From: Dryobates pubescens
Lineage: Eukaryota; Chordata; Aves; Piciformes; Picidae
Direction: 5' to 3'
Assembly (NCBI RefSeq): GCF_014839835.1
Contig: NC_071612.1
Coordinates: forward strand, 58,026,309 to 58,090,308
DNA length: 64,000 nucleotides
Shown: piece after piece, positions 26,501 to 38,900 of the stretch
How the letters are laid out: each line of letters begins with the position of its first letter
Position numbering within the stretch: position 1 is the stretch's first letter
Notes under the pieces: generated by a model
Databases searched by the model: none
What the model was told of the DNA's origin: nothing
The model's input: only the letters and a program-made list of their open reading frames with translations
Translations under genes and position numbers: made by a program

Positions 26501-29500
26501 AAGGGAAAAAAGAAGCTGAAAACATTTGAGCTATGAAATGCCTGCTAACAAAGACTTTTCCTTTCTGCAGCTCTTCTCTCCAGTGTTGCAGATCTTTCTG
26601 GCTAACAAACAAACAAAAAACCCCCACCCAAACAAAACAAAAAAACACCCAAAACCAAACCACAAGAACAAAACAATAACAAAGGGGAGGAGCAGGAAGC
26701 TTTCCTTCTTTCCCAGGATTTAACCTCGGTTTAAATATCCCCTCACAACTGAAATACAAGCAACTTCATAGCTGAAAGAGTTCATGACACCCTGTCATCA
26801 ACAAATTAGATCATTAACATATAATGTTAAAACTTACACACACCCTTTACTGTTGTCCTCCATTATATTCATGTCCATCCCTTCTCTCTACTCCCTTTCA
26901 CCTTGACTACTTCATATCAAAAAGCCTAAAAGGCTCTATGTATTTAGATTCCTTAAGGGGGGACAATGGAGAGGTAGTGAAGCAGAGAAAGGGATGAGTG
27001 CAGAGAAGGAAGAAGGAAGAGCAGTTTCTTCCCTTCACTTTCCCCTGGCCCTCCCATCGATTGTGGCCACCCAGCAGCATCCTCAGATATCAAATACTGC
27101 CTGCAGAGGTGAAAAGGATGATGCACAGAACCCAGTAACACATCTAATGCATGGTGCACTGCTAAATGTGGTATAGCTGAGACAAGTGAGACCGCAGGAG
27201 TTCCGATTAATTCTGAATTGAGATAATGCCTGCCCAAGTTCAGCATCAACCCAGACAGAGAGAATGCAAAAGGCTTCCAATGCCATGTCTCTGCAATAGT
27301 TATGTGATAGTTATTTTTAACTAATAGATGATGACTGCAGAAGATATTTAGTACTTTTCCAATATGTGAAGTATCACACAGTTTCTAAACACACTTGCAT
27401 AGAGATGAATGCTACCTCCCTGCCACAGATTCAAAGACAGAGAATGCTTTATTGTAAACAAAAGACAGCAAACAGGCTTAGGTTCTAACTGCAAGGAACA
27501 ATTGTGAAGATGATTACAACTGTTATTTCCCAATATAGAGACAACCTATGTTCACTTGAGCAGACATCTGCTTTGGTCATTCACAAGAGCGTACTTTCAC
27601 ATAGTACTCAGCAAGTGATTCCGGGAAAGTGACTATTCTGCAACACACTCAAGCCTTTGTATTGTTATTTTTTACAAAATCCCACACAGACTAAAGGCAG
27701 CAACTGCATGAGTTAAAGGAATGTAGGAACACAACGCAGATGTGTGTACTTGTAAAGCAACATTCACTATTGCAAGAATGACAGCACCAGCCCAAAAGTT
27801 TATTTAGCAGGAAAAGAACACAACATAAGGACAGATTGATACTATCTCCATCCTACAGTGTAAAGATCTCTGAGCCTGAACTTTACATCATCATGTTTAA
27901 TAGCCTTTGATGGATCCTTCCCCTGTGCATTTGCCCCTAAAGCACATACTTGATGCATCCAAAGCACCTTACAACAATACATTCCACAGTTTAATTTTGC
28001 ATCATTTTATCCACTGTAATTATAAATGCACTGCTACATCATTCTATCTACCAGTCCCTGCTTCTTCTGTGATGTTCACTATTCATCCTAATTCACTCTC
28101 TCAAAACTTTAATACTGGTTTATTATCCTTATGCATAGGTCTTGTCCCTCTAAGAGATCCTAGCTTATTATATATACAATTATCTCTGAACAGATGAAAG
28201 AGTGGTGACCTCTCTTGAGATGATCCTACCTTCCAGCTGTCAGAGTTCACTACAGCGTGCACATTGTCATTCCATAAGAGAATTAATGTGGGAAAATAAA
28301 CCTCTCTTCTTTCACTCCAGTACCATCAGGACTGGTGAACAGAAACATAGCTATGACATACACTTCAGGATGAAACAACCAAAAACTTTCCTAAAGTTGG
28401 AAATATTGCAAACAGCACCATTTTGTTGGCACTTTAGTGTGTTGGTATCTACATTTTGCTGCTTGGGTCAAAAAAGAACTGTAGCCCAAGAAATAAAAAG
28501 GAAAACAATGAATGCTTTCCATAGTAACCCGCTTGAAATGTAGTATCTTCCATTGTAAAATATGATCTAAAAATGGGTGGATTTGGTTCAGAGATTTTTG
28601 GGGGGTTGTGTTGTTTTAAACAGGAAGGATACACTCCCAAATGGATGTACAAATGAGTTTCCTGTAATATCCTGCCAGATGCACAGATGGCATGAGATTA
28701 GGAAAGTGCTCCTGGCACCAACTACATGATGATTTTCACAAAGTATAGGTTGGAAATAATTCATCTGTATTCAGTTGAAAACCCTTTATGCTACATCACA
28801 TTGTCATGCTTTCTCTTGACCTAATTATGACTTCTCTGCAGGACAACAATCACAGAATTTGCTGCTATTGTCCTAAAGGGAAAAATAGGGCACTACGGAG
28901 TGTAAGTGAACTGCTCTGTCTTACCTGCATGTCTGGTTACGTGAACTACAACCCACAGGAACATCACCGAGAGCAGTGTGCAGAAATAATTTTCATGTAG
29001 GGAATTCCCCCACAAAGGTGAAACAGAATTATGTGTAGTTTCAACAGACATTGAAAGATGCATTAGAAGTAATTTTTGTCCATCTTTTTCTTGCAAGACA
29101 CAATAAAGCTAGAGACCAGCAGACAGTTACTTAGCTTCTCTTTTAAAGTCTCTGCTGACAGAACAAACACGGCATTCCTAAGCAACCTGTTCTAACGAAG
29201 CCCTGGAATACAGATCATATTTTCTTAAGTCCATGTTGTTCTTCTCCCCTTTTTCCCTCCTTTTTTTAAGCAGTAGCACCTAGTGGTTTATGAGAAGAAT
29301 AGAACAAGGCAAGCAGGCAGTACTATTTCATCAACATCTCCTCCAGCTTTCACCTAAATGCAGGTCAGGGGCTTCCCAAGTTAGAGATGGTATCTTTGTA
29401 TTCAATAGACCTACACTGCTCTTTCAATTTTTTGTCCAAGTGCTTACTGAAATCATGTTCAGGCACAAAACCCCTTCTCATTTCAGGCTAAGTCTATAGA

Positions 29501-31347
29501 AAATTCTTACCAGTGAAACAGTGTGAAGGTCAGTGCCTTCCCCTCTTTTAAAATCAGCACCTCAATAAGGTTTCCTGCTTGTGCAGCTTATTCCCTTTTG
29601 AGGGAGCGAAATATATTAGACAACAAGACATAAGATAAGGCTTTTCTAGTTCAAATATCCTAGCAAGCCTATTCTAGCCTTCAGGAAAATAGCCAGATGA
29701 CAGAAATATAAGTTTAATAGTCTCCATAGAAATTAAACATTTAAATACTGAAAGGAATGTGTATATATAAAAGGAAAAGAAAGAAAGAGAGAGGTGCCAA
29801 GCTGTTCCAAATGTCAATTTCTGTGAATCGAAGCTTATGCTTTACTTGCAGAAACTGAATGCAGTTCCCAATAGCCTCATCCCATTTATTCTTCAAGCAT
29901 AATGCTTGTACTAGAAACTATTTATTGAGATTCTGGAGTAACTGAACGATGCTTTATGCCTTCTCTTTCTTTCATTAGGTGTAAACCAAACACTAATCCC
30001 CTCAAGGAAACAAACAAACCCCAACCAAAAGAACCACCCTCACAAACCAACAAAAATCTTTACTGGTTCTGTGGAAGTGACAAGAACCTCAAAGGCAGCA
30101 TATAATTACATCAGTAATCAAAATCATAAAGTCAGTTTTAACGCATTGAAATAAGCAGGCAAATCCCCCAAAGGCATTAACAAGTACAGCTTACCTGAGT
30201 GGCAATGAGAAGACCTGAGCTAGGGATTGCTCACAAATAATCACAGTCCATTTTCATAACATAGTCTGGATTTAGTGGCTCCCTAGCCCAAGCAAAGCTA
30301 TGTATAAAATGCAGAACAAGGAAGACAAGCAAGAGCTGGAAGTCAGGCTCTGGACTTCTTCTCAGCTCTGATAATTGACTTACTTTTAAGAAGCAATTTA
30401 TCAACATTTTCTTTAAAAAGTACTTACAAACTTCAACTACTAAATGGGACTCAGAGCAAAAAAATACCAAAAAACCAAAACCACCAAACCAAAACACTGC
30501 ACATCTAAGACGGACAGAAAGATCAAAACAGATACTATGTAAGATATTTGTACAAGAAACAACCTAGTTATGCACATTTATAAGGCAAATAATTTCACTT
30601 TCCAAAGAAAAAAAGGCTATATTGAATGAACATTTTCGTGCACAGCACATTTAGGAGTAAGTTTAGCAGTGTCGGTATTCTGAAGAGGGAAGTGGTCCTA
30701 AGGGTTGATACATCTTACGACTACAGGAGAATTGATAGCAGAAGAGAATTCTTTGATGTTTTATTTAAAAGTTTTGCTCAATAATTCAGTAAAGAGATCC
30801 ATTATAAATCAGGAAAGAGTAAGAACATGCCATAAGTACAATCCAGTAAAGAATAAAAGACATAACCAATACAAGGATAGCAAGTGTCTGTAATTTAGGA
30901 AGCATATAATTCACTATTTAACCCTACCAAATTAAGTAACCTGGGTTATAAACCCCAGTCTTGGACCTGAACAGTGACCCTGCTGTAGCTTGCTTATCCT
31001 GTAAGAGTGAACAGACGAAAATTACCCAGCAGTTCCAATGTTTTTACTAACAGACATGCAAGGGTGCAGCTTTGTGATCACCTATTGACACCAGATTTTT
31101 TTCAGGAGTGAGGCAAACATAAAAAGGAAAAGTAAACTGTATCTATTTTCTTGCTTCTATCTTCCCTCTCAACCCTGAACAAGTACCATAAGACCAGTTA
31201 GATACAGCAATGTTTATTAATTAATCAAAACTCTGTTGCACACACAAATCCCAAAAACAGGATTCAACAGGGATCATCCCAAAAAGATGATTTTACTTTG
31301 GTGGAAAGATACACTGCCTTAGTGCTCCCCAGGTTGAAGAAGAATAT
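23552..31347. other. Gene-poor intergenic DNA
   Basis: AT-rich unique-looking sequence with A/C- or G/T-rich patches near 26603, 28594, 30009 and 30457. The open frames seen are short and lack family resemblance. No gene supported. Confidence 0.6.
26603..26690. repeat. A/C-rich low-complexity tract
   Basis: AAACAAACAAAAAACCCCC and related words, with no fixed period. It is one of the recurrent A/C tracts of this window. Confidence 0.8.
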
Positions 31348-32285
31348 CATAGGATCAATAAGGTTGGAAAAGACCTCAAGGATCATCAGGTCCAACCTGC
31401 CACCCAAGACCTCATGACTACTAAACCATGGCACCAAGTACCATGTCCAATCCCCTCTTGAACACCTCCAGGGATGGTGACTCAACCACCTCCCCTGGCC
31501 AGCCCATCCAACAGCTAACAACTCTCTCTGTGATGAACTTCCTCCTCACCTCCAGCCTAAACCTCCCCTGGCGCAGCTTGAGACTGTGTCCTCTTGTTCT
31601 GGTGCTGATTGCCTGGGAGAAGAGACCAACCCCCTCCTGGCTACAACCTCCCTTCAGCTAGTTGTAGACAGCAGTAAAGTCTCCCCTGAGCCTCCTCTTC
31701 TCCAGGCTAATCAACCCCAGCTCCCTCAGCCTCTCCTCGTAGGGCTTGTGCTCAAGGCCTCTCCCCAGCCTTGTTGCCCTTCTCTGGACACAGTCAAGAG
31801 TCTCAATGTCCTTCTTAAATTGAGGGGCCCAGAACTGGACACAGGACTCAAGGTGTGCCCTAACCAGTGCTGAGCACAGGGGCACAATGACCTCCCTGCT
31901 CCTGCTGGCCACACTATTTCTGATGCAGGCCAGGATGCCATTGGCTTTCTTGGCCACCTGGGCACACTGCTGGCTCATATTTAGCTGGCTGTCAACCAGC
32001 ACCCCTGGGTCCCTTTCTGCCTGGCTACTCTCCAGCCACTCTGACCCCAGCCTGTAGCGCTGCATGGGGTTGTTGTGACCAAAGTGCAGCACCTGGCACT
32101 TGGACTTGTTGAATGTCATCATGTTGGACTCCGCCCATCTGTCCAGCCTGCCAAGGTCCCTCTGCAGAGCCCTTCTACCCTCTAACAGATCAACACCTGC
32201 TCCCAAACTTGGTGTCATCTGCAAACTTGCTGATGACTGACTCAATCCCCTCATCCAGATCATCAATAATGTGGCACAACAGGAT
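31348..32285 (-). mobile_element. CR1 LINE copy with C-terminal reverse-transcriptase region
   Basis: This is the largest CR1 here. On the minus strand it starts within the reverse transcriptase ([20 protein letters not shown], with the catalytic FADD near 32211-32227). It then reads [40 protein letters not shown] and [20 protein letters not shown] to the ORF2 end, followed by the 3' UTR down to 31348. The FADD part and the rest lie in different frames, so one frameshift separates them. The 5' part is absent, as is normal for CR1. Non-functional. Confidence 0.93.
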
Positions 32286-32768
32286 TGTATTTCTGGAATT
32301 TCTAGCAGACATACTTTTATGGACACCTTGATTCCCCTTCAATCTGCCCACATCTAGTCTCACATACAGAAGATTAAAAATACTAGTTTCTTGCATTTCC
32401 ACATATCTTGCCACTCCACATTTTCTAGTGGGAACTACAAAATTATTTTACATAAACTCACAAGGAACCTGCCAGCAGTAAGGAAGCCAAACCAAATTAG
32501 GAAATACATTTCCACAGAGTCTTCCATCAAAACACAGCAAATATGGAAATTTCCAACAACTCAGCATGTTGCTACATTGCCATTTGCTCATAAATTCCAA
32601 TAACACATAGCTCTGAGATCCCATTAGCATCCTAGAGAGTAAATAACAAATGAGCTATAAATCTCAAGCCCTATAATCACAGTCAGGGCTACCTAGCCCA
32701 AATCTTTGAATTCAAATATTATTATTTTTTTTTTTTAATTGCATTAGCTATTTTTATTTTAAAATTTC

Positions 32769-32815
32769 ACAGACTCCTAGAATGCCAGGTTGGAAAGGAC
32801 CCAACATGTCAAAAT
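32769..32815 (-). mobile_element. CR1 LINE fragment, very short
   Basis: CAGACTCCTAGAATGCCAGG followed by TTGGAAAGGACCCAAC is an antisense CR1 3' tip, about 480 bases from the larger copy. Confidence 0.6.
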
Positions 32816-35716
32816 AAGCAATTCTTAATTGAATGACGCCATTCATTTCAGGTGTAACTCTGTCATCTATCACCTCTCTCTAAATAAGACATCTGGGTAG
32901 AAAAACAATAATTGTTTTTTTAAAAATCTTGAATTCAGGATTATTATAGCAGGAACATTATAACTAGCTATAGCAGGCTAAGCACTTTGTGCTTCCTTCC
33001 TTCCCAGGAAGTAATATTTCTACCTCGTGGTATTCTTGCATCATCTTCTCACCTTGCTAATACCTATTCTCCTCCAAATAATCCTGATTGTTCCTTGCGA
33101 ATACATCATTTGTCCCAGATGCTCCTCTGTATGTATTAAAATAATAATATTAGCCACCTTTCTTCCTGACCCAGTTACCACTGAGGTACCCATGATCAGT
33201 ATCAGCACAATCCAGAACTTATCAGGACATGATGGTGACAATATTTGCAAGGAAACAAGATCTCGCTTTAATCAGTCTTCTGCTTTTTTATATTCCTAAT
33301 CTGAAGGCAAATGCCACTAGGTTGATAAGCTTTCAAGTAAAGAATAACTACCTTCATATTATTATCCTAACAGGATTGGCCAGGGAAGGGAAATCAATTA
33401 CAAGAAATCCTCACCTCCAGAAGGTTACTTAGGAACAAGCTCTGAGAATTATATAAGCCTTCCTTACACTACGATGTCAAGCGTAACTGGAAAGCCAGGA
33501 GAAATATGAAACAGAAGTCTGAAGAACTAAATACAAGTGAAGCAGAACTAAACCATCTCCCCTTAAGCCTATATTCTATTTCTTTTTCTCAGTTTTGGAA
33601 GGTTGCAGCAGAACTCTGTTCCTATGCAGACATCCCACAAGTATTCAAATGTAAAACTTACCAGATTGTATAACAAGTCTTCAGCCTGAGGCATGGGCTC
33701 ACATATACGGCAATGGAAATTGGAACTTGCTATACTTGCTGTTATTTAAACTTTTAAAAGTCTGATCTGACAGTCATCAAGATTATGTTATGAGCTCAAC
33801 ACTAAAAAGGTGGGTATTGCAAAGGCTGCTGGCAGCATTTTCAAGATTATTTAATCTGGAGAATAGGGGGGTTATGCTTATGCTGCTACTGTCTTTAGGT
33901 ACCAGCTCTGACTTGTTGATTTTCCTCTTTTTAAATAAGGCCTTTTATTTTAAACAAATCATAAGAAGTTATTCATATGTACAATGTGTTGGGTTTTGGG
34001 GGGTTTTCTTTGTGTGTTTTTTTCTTGCTATGTACACTAATATCCTTTAATAACAATACAATTATTAAACAAGCAAAATGTAAAAGTGTATTTATGCAAA
34101 GCCATGATCAAATAATAGTACAGTGATGAAGAACAGTTCCAGACAGTTTTCCCACAAGTAAGTTTCCTCTCCACTTAAATACGAAACGTTTAGGAGGTAT
34201 TTCCAGACACAGTTTATATGTATTCATAAATCAAACTAATTGGTTACATACCTTGAAGAAAGTTACAACAGACTACAGACTAACATTACAGTTACCTCAT
34301 GTTACGACCTGAGCTGAGAGTGTTTTCAAAGATCAAGTTTCCAGTTAAATGCAGCTTGAGTTCCCCAGTGTCTAAAAGACTAACTGCTAAAGGTCCTTAT
34401 TACACAGCTTAGAACGTTTTAACACCAGTGCAATAATGCACTACCAGCTGACTGTTGCTGCTCTAAGGTAAGAAAGAGCATACGGTTCCTGTCAGTCTAT
34501 TCTGTTTATTTCATTCTTACAGCTGTTGAGGAAGCAAATTAAAATTTTAGGTAGACTTCTCAAAACTTCAGTTGGTTTCTGTATGCATAGCTATTTATGC
34601 TAAAAGTTTTCGTTTAAAAAAATGCCTTAGAGCAGCCAGCACAGGCAAGAAGCAATTGAGAGTCAGTCACCATTTGTTTTTCCTTTCATTACAGGACTAC
34701 TCAGTGATCCCAGGCACAAAAGGAGAAGCGCTGCGAGACAGGCTATGACAGCATACAAAACGTTAGTGCCAGGTCCTGAAGGACTTTTAGTCAAAAAAAG
34801 ATTAAAACCTTCCCTAACAGTTCCCCTGCAGGCCTGATGAAAAAGCCACATTTAATACCGCTGCAAAAGTTCACTGAGGCTCCAGACGGTGTGCAATAAA
34901 ACTAGATTCTGTGTCACAGAACAACACTTGCCTCAACTTACTTTTCTGTTCTTAAGTTGCTCCCCATTCTCACCAGGAGCACAGGCCACGATCAGATGGG
35001 CAGCCTGAAGCTAGTTGAAGAAAACATTCATTCTCCTTAGGACTCTGACAGCTTTTAAACAAACAGTTGTTTAAAACCACTTCCCATTTTGGAACACTAG
35101 AAATGGTCTTGGTAAAAACAGATCTGTAAGGCACAGAGGGCTACTGGCAGTGAGAAATTAGTTGAATTGATGAAATTTACTACCTATCCATCTGAGGGAA
35201 GCTACCTAATTTCTTCAGACCATAGCATATAAACGCAAAGGTGTTCTATTCCAATGAAAGATTTCCCCACATCTGAAAAGATTATAGAATTGTCCCCTTC
35301 CCTACCAGCAAATAAAAGCAGCACCCTGGTAGTACAGGCAGAATAGATTCAGGCCTGGAATGCCAACTTACGGAGTCCTGCAATTTCATCCCAATCTATG
35401 CTTCCATTTTTCGATCACCCAACACAGCAGTGCATGCCTGAATGTGCAGAAAGCCTCATTCAATTGCCCTGGCAAACACAAACAGCTCCTTGACCATGCA
35501 TGGGTTGTAACCATATAAGGTTATAGGAACATGTATGCCTCCCAAAGTGGAGCTGTACATACACAAAGGGCTCAGCCAAAGCGGTTGCTCTACAGTCCAT
35601 TCATTATGCTAATACACAGCAAAGCCTGCTTGCTGTTGCTCCCAACACCACTCTGCAGGGATGTTTGGCGACACAGAGGGGCCTCACTGCCCTGTGTTAA
35701 GGCTCTTACAACTTTA
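32816..35716. other. Gene-poor intergenic DNA
   Basis: AT-rich, with a G/T-rich patch at 33985-34023 (GTTGGGTTTTGGGGGGTTTT). I see no gene or recognised repeat. Confidence 0.6.
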
Positions 35717-35990
35717 TCACAGTATCACAGTATCACAGTAACTAAGGTTGGAAGAGACCCCAAGGATCATCAAGTCCAACCTGTTCCAACAGACCTCACA
35801 ACTAGATCATAGCACCAAGTGCCACGTCCAATCTCCCCTTGAACACCTCCAGGGACGGCAACTCCACCACCTCCCTGGGCAGCCCATTCCAATGACGAAC
35901 GACTCACTCGGTGAAGAACTTCTTCCTCACCTCGAGTCTAAACCTCCCCTGACACAACTTGAGACTGTGTCCCCTTGTTCTGGTATCTTT
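35717..35990 (-). mobile_element. CR1 LINE copy, young-looking, 5'-truncated
   Basis: Three TATCACAG-type tail units precede AAGGTTGGAAGAGACCCCAA and continue collinear with the 11,350 copy to about 35,985, where the match stops inside 'cccttgttctggt'. Over the shared ~260 bases the two differ at few positions. Confidence 0.92.
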
Positions 35991-38900
35991 GACATCTTTG
36001 AAGATGTCCAGCAAAAATCTAGATGCAGTTGTCACTAGTACATATTTAGCAAGCAAATAAATCCTGTAAAAATATGTCTGTGCCCAGACAGCAGTATTGA
36101 TAATCAGGAGGAATAAGTGTGTTTCACCTTTCTATTTGTAATATATTAACTTGCTGTAAACACCAGCTTTGCTGTAGTTTAGACAGCTAAATGCAAACCA
36201 ATGGAACGCTTATGGGAACATAAAGAGACTATGCTCTTAATGATCTTCCTAATACTGCCTTTCAGTGTACCAGTAGGAATTATGGAGAGATGAATTGTGA
36301 GATATTTCCAGTGCCATTTAGAGCCTTAAGACACACAAAATAGACAATAAGTATGCATTCAGAGGATTTTAGTGACTTTTTAAATAACTCCTTAATCTTA
36401 GAAATGTTTCTAATACAATTGTTTCCGGCATGTAATTTAAATTGAAAGTTAGTGCTTAACAAGAAGAGGTCTAATGAACCATTTTTAGTAGGATTTCTTA
36501 TTAGAATACCTCAGTTTTGCCAATTAGCAGAAGCTAACATTTTAACTCTATATACTGCCACAGTAGAAGATAAAAGCTCTGAATGGTTAGAAGAGAAATT
36601 GCACTGTTTCTTTGTTCAGCCTTGTTTTTGATAGAAACCAAACACAATTTTTAATATATGCCACTTAAAAGCACTGAAGGTGAAGAAAGAGGGAAAACTC
36701 TTCATAAGTTAGTAGGGGAAAAGCAGCTGAGAACTTTTATATGGTGAGACTATGAAAAAAGGGAGACCATTTTGGACAATTGCTTCTCTAAATCAATTAA
36801 CTGTTTCCCCTTTAAGCAAAATAACTTATAAATAGAAACAGAACAATATAGTAAAGCTCCATCAGATAATGTTCAAGTTCAAAATGATAGCCATCAAGAT
36901 TTCCTAAATTTAGAGCTGTCTTGTACAAGAGTTTTGAGACAAGATTCAGCTCTTACACCACACCAGTATGAAGCAAGATATGCTCCAAATCTCCAGCAAT
37001 AAATTCTGTGGTTACAAAAAGGCCTGATATAACCCATAGATTTTCACATAACACATTACAGATCCAACTTAAGAGAGAAAACTTGCATCATTTGTGTCTC
37101 TTCTTGACAGACATGATGAATACTGAAGCTATATAGCATCCACTGCCACGCTGTACTGTGCCTAGACGTGGCTACATCTTTTTTGAGGGAGAGAAGTTTA
37201 ATTTATGGGGAAAATCATCAGAGGTTCCAACCTCTTTTCAAGAAAACATTTCCCTTTGTTTGATCTAATCTCTATCTGCAAACCACAACTTTCCACACAT
37301 ACAAGTCCTGCCAGACTGCGCAAACTGAAGCCACACTCAGGATTTAAGGTCAAGAACCACAGAAACACACAACCAACCTAGCAAAAAAAGAGAAACACAC
37401 AGCAAAGCCTTACTGTGGCATTTCTCCTCAAAGAGCATAACCACCTCAGCTCTTGCCTCCCTTGCTAAACACCCCCTGCAGAGCAAGCAGGTGTGCCCTT
37501 CCCACAGAACAGCTCTGCAGAGCTGCCGTTTAATCCCACCTTTTCTGCACTCAAAGCATAGACCATAAGCCTAAATTTCTGCTCTTACCTGGGTTCCTCC
37601 AGCTCCCTCTTTGCTTTCTCAGTTCACATGGACTTTTTGGTCTTCCTGTAACCAAGCACTATCACCACAGCAAGCTTTTCTCCTCGTGTAAGTCTTTCCT
37701 GCCCACCTCCTCTGTTACAGCTACACTCCTATTAGTTCTGGGTTATACCTCAACACTGGGGCAATTCCACAACAACTACCTATTCCCACAATGAAGAGGA
37801 CAGGCTTCAACTCCTGTTGTGCACAAAAGACGTTCAGAAGCTTTTGAGTTGCTTCTTACTCAGAATAACACAAGAAGCAGATTGGGTTTTGCCATTACAA
37901 AAATTTGCAACAGTTTCTGATTTTTTTAATTATTTTTTTTTTCTTTGAGATGGACCCACATGCTTAAAAATCCTACAGGAATAAAAGGAGATAGACCTGC
38001 TCATTCCAGAAGAGTAAACAGCTTTGGTTGTTCAGATGAGATCAAAGAGACTCTATTCAAACTGATTTTGACCTCTGTCCCTTATATTTCAAATGAGTGT
38101 CCCAGTCACTGGGGTACTCTCACATGTGTCCTCACTTTTGACTAGGAATGCTGTTTACACTGGAGAAGTTTTTGGTGAATGAGTATGTTCTTATAGAAGC
38201 TGCTCTCTTACTAAACTAGCACTTTCTACAAACAAAACCACTTCCCTTCTCCACAACCCATGGAGACTTTTGTGTTTAATGCAGCAAAACTGAACACAGA
38301 GTACTTTAGCCACCACACTTCATCAGAACCCCTCTCATCTTCCCTTTTCTGTGGGAGTGCCCTCATGAGCAAGTGACACATTCACTCTTCCTGATCCAGA
38401 GCATATTTAATTAATCCATGCAAAACTTCACTAAATGGAATTCAGTAAACAGAATATTAGAACACTTCATAACCTGGCAATTAGGGCATTGCCTTTTGAA
38501 TTCCTGCAAGCAGTGAATGAAATGGACTTTGTGTACCTACTGTCTGCATGAATAGTCTAATCATTAAGCCCTTGGATAAACAACACAAGGATATAGGGCA
38601 CTCTTGCCTTTTTACTAGCTTAAGATAATAAATAAAACTTTTCTATCTCAACTTCATTTTAAACACAAACCAAAACTACTCACAGCATGTCAATCCACCA
38701 AGAGCAAAACAATTTCTCTACCTGACCCTTCAGGACAAAGTGTACGAATGGGCCAGTTACTTAGGATCACCTGGATACCCAAACCCACCAAACACTCATC
38801 ACTTTCAGAGACACTCATCTTTAGACAAATCACTTTTCTTTCTGGACTGGTATTCAGTTTATACCATTCAGTATGAATCATGCACTTACAGGATGTTTTA

